From Clostridium scatologenes (GTDB taxonomy: Bacteria; Bacillota; Clostridia; Clostridiales; Clostridiaceae): a DNA stretch of 64,000 nucleotides. Shown here piece after piece: positions 1-8,632 of the stretch. The stretch covers positions 62,001 to 126,000 of the forward strand of contig NZ_CP009933.1 in the NCBI RefSeq assembly GCF_000968375.1. Reading direction: 5' to 3'. A program made the translations under genes and the position numbers. The notes under the pieces were generated by a model. That model made no database searches, was not told the origin of the DNA, and saw nothing but the letters and a program-made list of their open reading frames with translations. Each line of letters begins with the position of its first letter. The stretch's first letter is position 1.

Positions 1-2
1 TA

Positions 3-503
3 GATTTTCAAAAACAAAAAGCTACTGAAAAGAAAGCTGAGATGGAAAAAATAAAAGGAATGACAGCAGATCAGAGAAAAGCTTATTTTGCAGCAAACCC
101 TAAGCAAAAAACTGATTTATTTACAGAATTAGTTAATGCTAACATAGTGACACAAGCTCAAGCAGATGCAATTAAAGCTGCTTTACCACAAAAACAAGTA
201 AAACATAATGAAAATAAATCACAAAAAGGAATCAAGGCACAACTTGACAAACTTGTTACAGCAGGAACTATAACAGCAGATGAAGAAACTAAGATATTAG
301 ATTTTCAAAAACAAAAAGCTGCTGAAAGAAAAGCTGAAATGGAAAAAGTAAAAGGAATGACAGCAGATCAAAGAAAAGATTATTTTGCAGCAAATCCTAA
401 GCAGAAAACTGATTTATTTGCTGAATTAGTTAGCTCTAACATAATAACTCAAGCTCAGGCAGATGCAATTAAAGCAACTTTTCCACAAAAAGCTCATAAA
501 TAG
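3..503 (+). CDS. Repeat-containing clostridial protein, 5' end outside window (possibly DUF2680-like)
   Basis: The frame is open from the first full codon, so the gene starts upstream of the window. What is visible is two copies of a 99-residue (297-bp) unit: the text around D-F-Q-K-Q-K at base 3 recurs at base 300. Each unit has a charged helical part, a motif M-T-A-D-Q-R-K with Y-F-A-A-N-P-K-Q-K-T-D-L-F, and an amphipathic helix ending Q-A-Q-A-D-A-I-K. Such small charged repeats resemble clostridial DUF2680-type proteins of unknown role, often exported, but the N-terminus that would show a signal peptide is missing. The assignment is tentative; that it is coding is clear from protein-level conservation between repeats. 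Confidence 0.7.
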   Translation, partial: DFQKQKATEKKAEMEKIKGMTADQRKAYFAANPKQKTDLFTELVNANIVTQAQADAIKAALPQKQVKHNENKSQKGIKAQLDKLVTAGTITADEETKILDFQKQKAAERKAEMEKVKGMTADQRKDYFAANPKQKTDLFAELVSSNIITQAQADAIKATFPQKAHK

Positions 504-508
504 TTAAT

Positions 509-548
509 AAAAACAACCTTTAATTAGTTTTTTAAGGGTTGTTTTTAT
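509..548 (+). terminator. Intrinsic terminator of the repeat protein gene
   Basis: A stem of about 12 bp (AAACAACCTTT pairing with AAGGGTTGTTT) is followed by a T-rich run, six bases after the stop codon. Confidence 0.85.
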
Positions 549-573
549 TTTGGTATAATATTACTTAATTGGC

Positions 574-603
574 TTGACAATAGAGATAAAATCAGTATAT
601 ATT
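574..603 (+). promoter_or_regulatory. SigA-type promoter of the MarR gene
   Basis: TTGACA at 574-579 and TATATT at 598-603, spaced 18 bp, about 90 bp ahead of the MarR-family start codon. Confidence 0.5.
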
Positions 604-694
604 ATAAATAATTAGTAAACTGACAATTTATATATTAATTAAATTTTTAGGAAACTGGTTAAGAATAATACTTGTGAAAGGAAGGGAATAACAG

Positions 695-1171
695 TTGTAC
701 AAAGAAAGCAAAGAATTAGATGATGATAGAAGCAGTTCATTAAGATTATTAGAGGTAATTTCTAAAACTTCTAATATGGTTCAAAAGGTACTTAATAAAT
801 TTTACAAGGAACTTATGTTATCCGAAACTCAGTTTTCTGCACTGTATTTAATTTATTTAGCTGGAAATGATGGAATTATGTTATCTACTCTTGGTGAAAA
901 AATGAATGTGACAAGAGCTAATATAACAACTCTTGTTGATAGAATGGTAGCAAGAGGATTAATTGAAAGAATAATAAATGAAAATGATAGAAGAAGCATA
1001 AAAGCTGTAGTAACAGATAATGGGAAAGAAATATTTAATAGTATATTACCTAAATATGAGGAATTTACATCTGTGCTTCTAAATTTTTTAACTGAAAATG
1101 AAAAGAAACGTTTCAATGAATTATTATTAAAGATACAAGAAGAACTTACTAAAAATTATTTGAATGATTAA
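695..1171 (+). CDS. MarR family transcriptional regulator
   Basis: A 158-aa protein of typical MarR length. A dimerisation helix comes first, then a winged helix at about residues 55-110 with the family pattern L-G-E-K-M-N-V-T-R-A-N-I-T-T-L-V-D-R-M followed by the wing R-I-I-N-E-N-D-R-R-S. The start is TTG, chosen because GAAAGGAAGGG lies 8-9 nt upstream and no ATG fits better. It is a single-gene unit convergent with bioY. MarR proteins usually respond to phenolic or oxidative signals and often regulate themselves; the target here is unknown. Confidence 0.9.
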   Translation: MYKESKELDDDRSSSLRLLEVISKTSNMVQKVLNKFYKELMLSETQFSALYLIYLAGNDGIMLSTLGEKMNVTRANITTLVDRMVARGLIERIINENDRRSIKAVVTDNGKEIFNSILPKYEEFTSVLLNFLTENEKKRFNELLLKIQEELTKNYLND

Positions 1172-1188
1172 TAGAAAGAAAAAATAGC

Positions 1189-1218
1189 GGACTAAGTTAT
1201 CAAGTTATAACTTAGTCC
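1189..1218 (-). terminator. Terminator between convergent MarR gene and bioBY
   Basis: A perfect 12-bp stem GGACTAAGTTAT/ATAACTTAGTCC with a 6-nt loop. The T-rich tail (ATTTTTTC) is on the minus-strand side, so it mainly ends the bioB-bioY transcript. Confidence 0.8.
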
Positions 1219-1247
1219 CAATTAATTATAATCCTAGTTTATATTAA

Positions 1248-1796
1248 TTAAGCTTGAAATAAATTAACCTTAATTAGTCGTTCACGTATTTTAGAACCTG
1301 CTAAGGTAGCAATTATAATTTTAGCAAGATCTCCAGGTATAAAAGGAATTACACCTGCAGAAAATGCTGCATGTGCTGATATATGAGCTTGATATGATAA
1401 CCACATACTACCAAAGACATAGCATACAGCAGTGCCTAGAACCATACCTACAAAGCATAAATACCATTTATCAAAAAAAGTATCGATGAAAAATCCTGCA
1501 ATTAGTGCCATAAAGAAAAATCCGATAATATAGCCGCCAGTAGGTCCGAATAATTTAGATGGACCACCAGAAAAGTTAGAGAATACTGGGATACCAACAA
1601 AACCAATTAACATATATATTATATAGCTGATAGATCCTTTTTTCATGCCAAGTGCGTAAAGTGCAAAATAGATTGCTAAATTTGTAAAGGAAATTGGTAC
1701 TACCCCAATAGGTATTGATAAAGGTCCAAGAATGCACATAACTGCAGCCATGACACCTATAACTGCCATTTGATAAACATTAGATTTCTTTTCCAT
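1248..1796 (-). CDS. bioY: Biotin transporter BioY (ECF S component)
   Basis: A 182-aa, strongly hydrophobic protein with about six membrane segments and the BioY signature around F-G-P-T-G-G-Y-I-I-G-F and, near the end, P-F-I-P-G-D-L-A-K. BioY binds biotin in the membrane and works with the shared ECF energising module, which is not encoded here. It lies 38 nt after bioB on the same strand, with its own SD (GGAGGA, 6 nt before ATG), so the two form an operon for making and importing biotin. Control is expected from the BirA operator upstream of bioB. Confidence 0.95.
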   Translation of the reverse strand: MEKKSNVYQMAVIGVMAAVMCILGPLSIPIGVVPISFTNLAIYFALYALGMKKGSISYIIYMLIGFVGIPVFSNFSGGPSKLFGPTGGYIIGFFFMALIAGFFIDTFFDKWYLCFVGMVLGTAVCYVFGSMWLSYQAHISAHAAFSAGVIPFIPGDLAKIIIATLAGSKIRERLIKVNLFQA

Positions 1797-1834
1797 AATT
1801 CTCCTCCATTTTTATTGTATATAGTAGCTAAATG

Positions 1835-2791
1835 TTATTTTGAAATATCAAAGCCTAAGTTAGTTAACATTTCTTTATCCTGTATAGTATTATTACCTAC
1901 AGTGGTTAACATATCACCAGTGATTGTAGCATTAGCACCAGATAGAAATATTTTTTTACCACCGTCTTTAAAGTAACTTCTGCCTGCTGCCATACGAATA
2001 TATGCTGTAGGATTAATGTAACGAAAGATAGCTATGGTTCTTAAGATATCTTCTTCAGAAATAGGTTCCGAATTTTCATAACAGGTTCCTTTAATAGGTA
2101 TAAGTGCATTGATAGGAATAGATTCAATTTGTAATTCTGACAAGCTTATTGCCATATCAATACGATCCTCCCAGGTTTCACCCATACCAATGATACCACC
2201 AGAACAAACTTTAAAACCTACTTTTTTTGCTAGCTTAATTTCTTGAATTTTGTCTTCATATGTATGGGTAGTACAAATGTTAGGAAAGTTGCGTTTTGAG
2301 GTTTCTATATTTTCATGATACATTGAAACACCAGACTCTTTTAAACGAATAAACTCTTCTTCACTTAAAAGTCCATGAGATCCACAAAGGCTAATGTTAC
2401 ATTCTTCATGCATTTTTTTGTATGCTTCAATGGCTTTATCAAGATCTTTCTCTGATAGAGATCTGCCAGCGGTAACAATAGAATAGCGGTGAACTCCATT
2501 AGCTTCATTTTTTTTACAATCTTCCAAAATTGCATCAGGGTCTAAAAATTCATATTCCTCAATTCCAGTGTGATGATGAGTAGATTGAGCACAAAACTTA
2601 CAGTTTTCACTGCAGCGGCCACTGCGGCCATTTATAATAGTACAAAGGTCGATTTTTTTGCCACAGAATGCTTCACGAATCATATTGGCACCTTTAAGTA
2701 ATTCTTCTATATCTGATGTTAAAAAGAAATTGAAATCTTCGTTTCTTTTTAAACGTCTACCTGCAATAATTTGTTTTGCTAAATCCTTCAT
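1835..2791 (-). CDS. bioB: Biotin synthase
   Basis: Radical-SAM enzyme that inserts sulfur into dethiobiotin, the last step of biotin synthesis. The C-X3-C-X2-C cluster motif is C60, C64, C67 in the context G-R-C-S-E-N-C-K-F-C-A-Q-S. The conserved barrel continues through R-Y-S-I-V-T-A-G-R and ends with S-G-A-N-A-T-I-T-G-D-M-L-T-T-V-G-N. At 318 aa it is of usual length. The frame extends five codons upstream to an ATG at 2806, but that ATG overlaps the SD GGAGG; the second ATG (2791), 8 nt after the SD, is the likely start. No bioA, bioD or bioF is present, so the rest of the pathway is elsewhere or absent. Confidence 0.96.
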   Translation of the reverse strand: MKDLAKQIIAGRRLKRNEDFNFFLTSDIEELLKGANMIREAFCGKKIDLCTIINGRSGRCSENCKFCAQSTHHHTGIEEYEFLDPDAILEDCKKNEANGVHRYSIVTAGRSLSEKDLDKAIEAYKKMHEECNISLCGSHGLLSEEEFIRLKESGVSMYHENIETSKRNFPNICTTHTYEDKIQEIKLAKKVGFKVCSGGIIGMGETWEDRIDMAISLSELQIESIPINALIPIKGTCYENSEPISEEDILRTIAIFRYINPTAYIRMAAGRSYFKDGGKKIFLSGANATITGDMLTTVGNNTIQDKEMLTNLGFDISK

Positions 2792-2863
2792 ATTAAAAGC
2801 CTCCATAAATACTTAATATATATCCATCATGAATTATCAAAAATCATGCTTTGTATATATTGA

Positions 2864-2918
2864 AGTATATATGAATAGAAAAACATTGTCAACTATGATT
2901 TATATAATGGTTAACAAT
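2864..2918 (-). promoter_or_regulatory. bioB promoter with overlapping BirA operator
   Basis: An inverted repeat ATTGTCAAC-N16-GTTAACAAT spans 2885-2918 and matches the known BirA-box layout (two half sites, 14-16 bp apart). The left half contains, on the minus strand, TTGACA (2887-2892), followed after 17 bp by TATACT (2864-2869). BirA carrying biotinyl-AMP bound here would cover the -35 element and shut off bioB-bioY when biotin is plentiful. The sequence elements are seen; the regulator identity is inferred. Confidence 0.85.
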
Positions 2919-3054
2919 AGTATTTAATGTTTGTTTTAAGTCCTTGCCAATTTAATTGCAAAAATGAAAACAAGTTTTATTAGAACGTATATTTACAAAA
3001 TAAATTTTTATTGGTATGTTTTTATTAGGAAATGTGAAAGGTAGGTTAAATATT

Positions 3055-3891
3055 ATGAATGAGAAATTCAAAGTATTGTCTAATGGGGCAAAAATGCCTT
3101 CAATAGGATTTGGAACGTATAAATCTGGCAGTGAGGATGAAACAGCAAGAGCAGTAAAATGTGCTCTTCATATAGGATATAGACAGATAGATACTGCATC
3201 CTTTTATGGTAATGAAGTTGGAGTAGGTAATGGTATAAAAGAGAGTGGAGTAAATAGAGAAGAAATATTTTTGGTAACTAAGCTTTGGAATAATGATCAT
3301 GGATATGAAAAAACTATTAAGGCTTTTAATGAGTCATTAAAAAAATTACAAGTTGAATATATAGATTTATATCTTATTCATTGGCCTAATAAGCTAAATT
3401 CTGAAACTTGGAGAGCCTTTGAATATCTTTATGAAATAGGTAAAGTAAAAGCAATTGGAGTTTGCAATTTTAAAATAGGACATTTAGAAGAATTAAGAAA
3501 AAGTGCAAAAATAATGCCTATGGTAAATCAGATAGAGATACACCCTTTAAGTTCTAAAAATGATATGTTGAATTATTGTAATGAAAATAATATTCAATTG
3601 GTAGCTTGGAGTCCAATAATGAGGGGAAAAATACTTTCAAATGGAATGATGATGAATTTATCAGAAAAATATAAAAAGACTATAGCACAAATAGCATTAA
3701 GATGGCATATACAAAGAGGAGTTATTCCTATACCAAAGTCATCAAATGAAGAAAGAATAAAAGAAAACTTAGATGTTTTTGATTTTGAACTTGCTAAAGA
3801 AGATATGAATTTTATAGATTCATTAAATGAGGGAGATAATGTATCTGTAACTAATGTTCCAGAAAATACAACTTATCTTGATTTAAAATAA
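3055..3891 (+). CDS. Aldo/keto reductase (AKR5-like)
   Basis: NADPH-dependent carbonyl reductase of the single-barrel AKR type, 278 aa. The catalytic tetrad is visible: D46 (R-Q-I-D-T-A), Y51, K76 (V-T-K-L-W) and H109 (L-I-H-W-P). The late cofactor loop I-P-K-S-S-N-E-E-R-I is also present. Closest in pattern to the 2,5-diketogluconate/methylglyoxal reductase group; substrate not predictable. The longest frame begins at 3016, but the ATG at 3055 follows AAAGGTAGG by 9 nt and begins the conserved N-terminus, so it is preferred. Monocistronic. Confidence 0.92.
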   Translation: MNEKFKVLSNGAKMPSIGFGTYKSGSEDETARAVKCALHIGYRQIDTASFYGNEVGVGNGIKESGVNREEIFLVTKLWNNDHGYEKTIKAFNESLKKLQVEYIDLYLIHWPNKLNSETWRAFEYLYEIGKVKAIGVCNFKIGHLEELRKSAKIMPMVNQIEIHPLSSKNDMLNYCNENNIQLVAWSPIMRGKILSNGMMMNLSEKYKKTIAQIALRWHIQRGVIPIPKSSNEERIKENLDVFDFELAKEDMNFIDSLNEGDNVSVTNVPENTTYLDLK

Positions 3892-4047
3892 GTTTGATTA
3901 TAATATCTTACGAAAGTGTTCAAAATGGGATGCATTTTCAACTTAAGCCGTGATATAATATAATTAACCTTATAATTAATATTTGTTTTTCATATATAAT
4001 GTTATGTTACTAGCCTGCCATTTTGAATTTTTTTGGGGGTATAAACT

Positions 4048-4872
4048 ATGATCGAAATTGAAAATAAATTGCAGAGAGCTTTTGACGAAATGATACCTTA
4101 TATGCAGTGCTTTTTTGAAGATGAAATAGCTTTTACTATGTCGACAACAGAGCATTTTATAAAAGTTGTAAACAGTAAAAATATAAATATGAATGCAGAG
4201 CCAGGAGACCCTTTAAGGCCAGGGGGTGCTGCTTATGAGTGTATTAAAGCAAAGAAAACGGTGTCATCAATAGTTCCAAAAGAGGTTTTTGGAGTAGAAA
4301 TTAAGGCTACAGGCATTCCTGTAAAGGATGACAAAGGAGTTATTATAGGAAGCATAGTTCTTGTTAAAAGTTTAAAAAGACACTATGAAATATTAAATTT
4401 ATCAAAAAATTTATCTGAATCCCTTAGTGAAATATCTAAAGCAGCAAGTTTAATTTCAAAAGGAATTGAAGTCGCTGTAGATTCCAACGATACTATTTTA
4501 ACTGAAGTTAAACAAGCTGATGAGAACGCTAAAAATACAGATGAAATACTAAATTTTGTTAGAAACATAGCTTCTCAAACTAATCTTTTAGGTTTAAATG
4601 CAGCTATAGAAGCTTCTAGAGCTGGAGAATACGGAAAAGGTTTTTCTGTAGTTGCAAATGAAATTAGAAAATTATCTAATTCAAGTAGTAAGTCTATAAA
4701 TGAGATAAATAGTACTTTAACTAAAATAGAAAACTCAGTACATAATATTTCTAATGGTATTGTGTCAACAGCAGATACATTTAAAGAACAACTATCTCAA
4801 ATTCAAAATATGGATGCTGCGCTACACGAATTAAATCCTCTAGCATCAAAATTAAATGAATTGGCAAAATAA
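4048..4872 (+). CDS. Cytoplasmic chemoreceptor-like signalling protein
   Basis: 274 aa, no membrane segment. The N-terminal 115 residues form a compact sensor-like domain (contains P-G-D-P-L-R-P-G-G-A-A-Y and G-V-I-I-G-S-I-V-L-V), followed by a coiled coil and the conserved MCP signalling hairpin, I-A-S-Q-T-N-L-L-G-L-N-A-A-I-E-A-S-R-A-G-E and G-F-S-V-V-A-N-E-I-R-K-L-S, at about residues 176-212. The hairpin is the part that contacts CheA/CheW in this family. It is shorter than transmembrane MCPs and lacks HAMP, a common soluble clostridial form. Ligand unknown. No che genes nearby. Confidence 0.85.
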   Translation: MIEIENKLQRAFDEMIPYMQCFFEDEIAFTMSTTEHFIKVVNSKNINMNAEPGDPLRPGGAAYECIKAKKTVSSIVPKEVFGVEIKATGIPVKDDKGVIIGSIVLVKSLKRHYEILNLSKNLSESLSEISKAASLISKGIEVAVDSNDTILTEVKQADENAKNTDEILNFVRNIASQTNLLGLNAAIEASRAGEYGKGFSVVANEIRKLSNSSSKSINEINSTLTKIENSVHNISNGIVSTADTFKEQLSQIQNMDAALHELNPLASKLNELAK

Positions 4873-4891
4873 ACTGGTTTTAATCATAAAA

Positions 4892-4950
4892 TTCCATTCT
4901 TTGTTTTATTTGAATGTGCTTATATAATAAAACAAAGGATGGAGTTTTTC
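4892..4950 (+). terminator. Terminator of the chemoreceptor gene
   Basis: Long imperfect stem (CCATTCTTTGTTTTAT against ATAAAACAAAGGATGG) ending in GAGTTTTTCTT. Confidence 0.75.
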
Positions 4951-5041
4951 TTATTATACGATTTAGAAATAATGTTTACTATTAATTCATTGGGAGATAC
5001 TTATAGTGTAATGTTAACTAAATTTATAAAGGAGTGGTATT

Positions 5042-5485
5042 ATGGCCATAACAACATTTAGGGCAACAGCAAGACGAAAGAAAGGTCTTGCAGTTACAGC
5101 AGAAGCAAGAGGGTTTAAGGTAGATATCGATGAACCAGAAAAATTAGGTGGAACTGATACTGGAATGAATCCAGTTGAATTAGTTCTTTGCGCTTTAGGT
5201 GGATGTCAAACAATCCTTGCATCATCTTTTGCCGAAAAAATGAGAATAAATCTTGAAGATTTCTGGATAGAGTTAGAAGGAGAATTAGATCCGGATGGAT
5301 TTATGGGGTTATCGGATGTAAGACCGGGATACCAGAAGATAAGATATAATATGCATATAAAGAGTGATGCTTCAGAAGAAAAAATTAAAAAATTTGTTGA
5401 ATTAATTGAGAAAAGATGCCCGGTAGGAGATACAATAGGAAATGCTGTTGAACTAGAAAAGGCAAAGATTACAATAGAGAAGTAA
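5042..5485 (+). CDS. OsmC family protein
   Basis: 147-aa OsmC/Ohr-fold protein. The two family cysteines lie in L-C-A-L-G-G-C-Q-T (middle) and K-R-C-P-V-G-D-T (near the C-terminus). Members are thiol peroxidases for organic hydroperoxides or less well defined OsmC-like proteins. This one resembles the OsmC/YhfA-like branch rather than Ohr. SD AAAGGAG sits 7 nt before ATG. It is transcribed alone and convergent with the flavoprotein gene downstream. Confidence 0.88.
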   Translation: MAITTFRATARRKKGLAVTAEARGFKVDIDEPEKLGGTDTGMNPVELVLCALGGCQTILASSFAEKMRINLEDFWIELEGELDPDGFMGLSDVRPGYQKIRYNMHIKSDASEEKIKKFVELIEKRCPVGDTIGNAVELEKAKITIEK

Positions 5486-5495
5486 TTATTGAATT

Positions 5496-5551
5496 AAAAG
5501 TGATTAATGAAGTAAAAATTAGAAGATTACTTTTACTTAATCACTTTTTTA
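5496..5551 (+). terminator. Terminator between OsmC gene and convergent flavoprotein gene
   Basis: AAAAGTGATT...AAGTAAAA pairs with TTTTACTTAATCACTTTT, followed by T residues on the plus strand; A-rich on the other side, so it may work in both directions. Confidence 0.75.
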
Positions 5552-5561
5552 TATTATTTAT

Positions 5562-6191
5562 TTAGACGCCTAAAGACCCCAATAATTTTCCAATATTATT
5601 AACTTGAAAAATTGTATCTTCTTGCTCTTCAAAACTAGGTGGAAGATGTTTCTTTTCGATTTTATCCAAAGGACCATATTTCTTAATCACATTCCCTGCA
5701 TTACATTTGTGACCAAATCCACATGTGTAACATTGGGAATACCCATGAGCGGATACAGTACCAACTACTGACATCTTATTAACCATCATAGATTTTTTTA
5801 TAATAATATTGACTAAACCTGCTCCTTGCTCACTATAACTAGCGCTAACCGCTACACCAATCTTGCCGGATAGACTAAAAGCTTCTCTGTGTCGAAAGCA
5901 AAAAGTTCTTTCCAAGCATGCATGACCAAGGGCATTTATAGTCTCTCCATAATTAGGGGCACCAAAAACAATTGCATCTGCCATTAACATTTTTTCTGCT
6001 ATTTCATTCCAATCATCTTTAACTTTGCACTGATTATCGGCGGCGCAAAGTGTACATCCAGTACAACCATTAATTCTCTTGCCTGACAATGAAATGTATT
6101 CATATTCTGAATTGCTTGCTTCCAATATAGCTTTCACTGTCTTGCTGATAATTCCATCTTTTCTGCCACTTGCACTAATTCCTAAAATCAT
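5562..6191 (-). CDS. Iron-sulfur flavoprotein (Isf-like NADPH-dependent FMN reductase)
   Basis: 209-aa flavodoxin-fold protein. The N-terminus M-I-L-G-I-S-A-S-G-R is the FMN phosphate loop. It is followed by a compact cysteine motif C-T-G-C-T-L-C plus a fourth C five residues later, as in archaeal/clostridial Isf, which carries a 4Fe-4S cluster. A-P-N-Y-G-E-T forms the second FMN contact. A further cysteine group, C-Y-T-C-G-F-G-H-K-C, occurs at about residue 155 and is an extra feature of this subgroup. Likely electron transfer or reduction of small oxidants. The start at 6191 is preferred to 6200, whose ATG abuts the SD AAGGGG. Confidence 0.88.
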   Translation of the reverse strand: MILGISASGRKDGIISKTVKAILEASNSEYEYISLSGKRINGCTGCTLCAADNQCKVKDDWNEIAEKMLMADAIVFGAPNYGETINALGHACLERTFCFRHREAFSLSGKIGVAVSASYSEQGAGLVNIIIKKSMMVNKMSVVGTVSAHGYSQCYTCGFGHKCNAGNVIKKYGPLDKIEKKHLPPSFEEQEDTIFQVNNIGKLLGSLGV

Positions 6192-6345
6192 ATTATCCAT
6201 CCCCTTAATATATTTAGTGTATATTACTATACTAAGTGATTGCTTTAAATGACTGTGATATATCTTATAGTAATAACATTATCTGTTACTTGTATTAAAT
6301 AATATTCTATATTGAATTAAAAATTCCTTTCCTAAAATTTATATT

Positions 6346-6561
6346 TTGAAAAAAATCATTACAGTTAATATACAATGGGAATATTTAGCTGAAAGTCTAG
6401 TTCAGGAAGAAGAAATTTTTATTGATAATCCAGAAATCCCCAAAATAATCGATATAATAAAAATTGATAAAATATATGCTTATATTTTAGAATATAAAAA
6501 AGGAAAAACAATAGAAGATACGAACCTTGAAAGATATATTAATGATGAATCAATGCTTTAA
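6346..6561 (+). CDS. Small hypothetical protein (weak)
   Basis: 71-codon frame with a TTG start and no convincing SD. The product is acidic and rich in Ile and Lys, has one Trp, and resembles no family I recognise. Codon use is typical of the region and no longer frame overlaps it, so it may be a real small gene. Nothing in its neighbours suggests a role. Confidence 0.35.
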   Translation: MKKIITVNIQWEYLAESLVQEEEIFIDNPEIPKIIDIIKIDKIYAYILEYKKGKTIEDTNLERYINDESML

Positions 6562-6659
6562 AATAATTATGAAAAAATGGAAAACCAATGCAAAATGTTT
6601 TATAATTGTTTTAAAGGGAAGTTTTATATGTTGTTATTAAGTAGTAAAGGAGAATTATA

Positions 6660-7682
6660 ATGATGTACAGTGAAATATTAGAAAAAGCAAGAACATGTAT
6701 AGGAGATTACTGCAAAGCTTGTTACGAATGTAATGGAAAGGCTTGTAAAAACAAAGTTCCAGGACCTGGCGCTAAGGGAATTGGTGATGTAGCCATAAGA
6801 AACTATGATAAATGGAAAGAAATAAGAATTAATATGGATACTTTAGTAGAAAATAAACCAGTTGATACAAGTGTTCAATTATTTAATGAAAAATTTAAAT
6901 ACCCAATTTTTGCTGGACCAGTAGGAGCAGTGAATCTTCATTATGGTGATAAATATGATGATATGTCATATAATGATATTCTAGTTTCTTCTTGTGCAAA
7001 ACATGGTATATTAGCATTTACTGGTGATGGGACGAATCCAGAAGTAATGAAAGCAGCAACTGGAGCCATTAAGAAAGAAAATGGTCTGGGTATCCCAACA
7101 ATTAAACCTTGGAACTATGAAACTATTTTAGAAAAAATGAAATATGTCAAAGAATCAAATGCTGTTGCTATAGCTATGGATATTGATGCAGCAGGATTGC
7201 CTTTTTTGAAAAATATGACACCTCCTGCAGGAAGTAAATCTGTAAAAGAATTAGAACAAATCATAGCAGCCTGTGATAAACCATTTATTGTTAAGGGAAT
7301 CATGACTGTTCAAGGAGCATTAAAAGCTAAACAAGCTGGTGCAAGTGCCATTGTTGTATCTAATCATGGAGGAAGAGTTTTAGATCAATGTTTATCAACA
7401 GCTGAAGTGTTAAAAGATATTGCCTACAATGTAGGTCATGATATGAAAATCTTTGTTGATGGTGGTATTCGTAGTGGTGTAGATGTATTTAAAGCACTTG
7501 CTATGGGAGCAGATGGTGTTTTAATTGCTAGACCATTTGTAACAGCACTATATGGTGGAGAAGATGAAGGTATTCAAACATATATTGATAAAATTGGAAG
7601 TGAATTGAAAGAAACTATGGCAATGTGTGGAGCACATAGCTTAGATGAAATTACTGATGATATGATTTCAATTCCTTGGTAA
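6660..7682 (+). CDS. FMN-dependent alpha-hydroxy-acid dehydrogenase/oxidase
   Basis: 340-aa TIM-barrel flavoenzyme of the lactate/glycolate oxidase family. C-terminal FMN and active-site motifs are present: A-I-V-V-S-N-H-G-G-R-V-L-D (base His and substrate Arg) and I-F-V-D-G-G-I-R-S-G-V-D-V-F-K-A-L-A-M-G-A-D. The N-terminus has a cysteine group (C-I-G-D-Y-C-K-A-C-Y-E-C-N-G-K-A-C, residues about 13-29) not found in aerobic oxidases, which could hold an iron-sulfur centre or simply be structural. In an anaerobe a dehydrogenase role is more likely than oxygen reduction. SD AAAGGAG lies 7 nt upstream. Confidence 0.88.
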   Translation: MMYSEILEKARTCIGDYCKACYECNGKACKNKVPGPGAKGIGDVAIRNYDKWKEIRINMDTLVENKPVDTSVQLFNEKFKYPIFAGPVGAVNLHYGDKYDDMSYNDILVSSCAKHGILAFTGDGTNPEVMKAATGAIKKENGLGIPTIKPWNYETILEKMKYVKESNAVAIAMDIDAAGLPFLKNMTPPAGSKSVKELEQIIAACDKPFIVKGIMTVQGALKAKQAGASAIVVSNHGGRVLDQCLSTAEVLKDIAYNVGHDMKIFVDGGIRSGVDVFKALAMGADGVLIARPFVTALYGGEDEGIQTYIDKIGSELKETMAMCGAHSLDEITDDMISIPW

Positions 7683-7842
7683 AAGAAGAATAAAAATAGT
7701 ACAAGATAAATTGAAAAATCTAGCAAGGTTAATTGTTGACACACTTTGTAGTACTAAATATATACAAATGACTTTTAATATCTGAAGTTGAAAATTCAAA
7801 TGTAAACATTACAACAAATTACTCAACAATTATATAAATGTT

Positions 7843-7892
7843 TTAGGCTTCATGCATAAATCCAATTTATGTACCTTGAAGCCTAATATTTT
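7843..7892 (+). terminator. Hairpin between convergent hydroxyacid dehydrogenase and GntR genes
   Basis: TTAGGCTTCA pairs with TGAAGCCTAA, with a further inner stem (GCATAAA/TTTATGT) and T-rich sequence after it. Confidence 0.75.
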
Positions 7893-7922
7893 ACAATTAT
7901 TTAGTTGTTATAGTTCATTTTT

Positions 7923-8558
7923 CTAAAATGCTTTCAGCATCAGATCTGAATGTTCCAGCAATGCTTCATATGCACCGGCAGAGTCTCCTTCGCATATGGC
8001 ATTCAATATTTTTTGATGACAATCATATACCTCTTTTCTCGATAGTTTATTATCTGTAAGCTGTATTTCAGGATGATTATAAAATCCCATAGGGGAATGC
8101 TGCAGGCTGTTAAAATAAGGATCTCCCAATGACTCAAGTAACTCCTGATGAAACTTTTGGTCTAAAGCAAAATATTCATCAAAATCATGCTGCTCATCAA
8201 GCATTTTCTTCATTTGTTCCATCAGTTTTTTTAGTTTCTTCACCGATGGATTCTTCTTATCTTTTTCATAGGTTTTAGCTAGCGTTGCCACACAATAACC
8301 CTCAATTGCACAACTAAAATGATAATGCTGCGTTAACTCTTCTTTTGTTATTTGATGCAACCGAATACCACGACTTGGTAAAATATCAATTCGTTTTTCA
8401 TCTACTAATTTTTGAATGGCATCTCTAACTGGCGTTTTGGACATATCCATAGTGGCAGTTAACGCATTTATAGAATATATTTCACCATATATAAGTTCCT
8501 TATCATTTATCATTTTAATGAATTTATCATAAGCTTGATCCTTTAATAAAAAAGACAT
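7923..8558 (-). CDS. GntR family transcriptional regulator, FCD type
   Basis: 211 aa. N-terminal winged helix (about residues 10-65; S-I-N-A-L-T-A-T-M-D-M-S-K-T-P-V-R-D-A-I-Q-K-L matches the GntR recognition region). The C-terminal all-helical FCD ligand domain has metal-site-like residues in D-Q-K-F-H-Q-E-L and the H-Q-K-I-L-N-A-I region. FCD regulators usually sense organic acids, which would fit the neighbouring hydroxyacid enzyme, though this is inference. The frame reaches back to 8597, but the ATG at 8558 is 8 nt after GGAGG, which itself overlaps an earlier in-frame ATG; 8558 is chosen. Confidence 0.9.
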   Translation of the reverse strand: MSFLLKDQAYDKFIKMINDKELIYGEIYSINALTATMDMSKTPVRDAIQKLVDEKRIDILPSRGIRLHQITKEELTQHYHFSCAIEGYCVATLAKTYEKDKKNPSVKKLKKLMEQMKKMLDEQHDFDEYFALDQKFHQELLESLGDPYFNSLQHSPMGFYNHPEIQLTDNKLSRKEVYDCHQKILNAICEGDSAGAYEALLEHSDLMLKAF

Positions 8559-8632
8559 CCCATATTCCTCCATGTATCTTTTATTAAGATATTTCAATCA
8601 TTTACATTTAATCATTATACTATACGAAAAAT

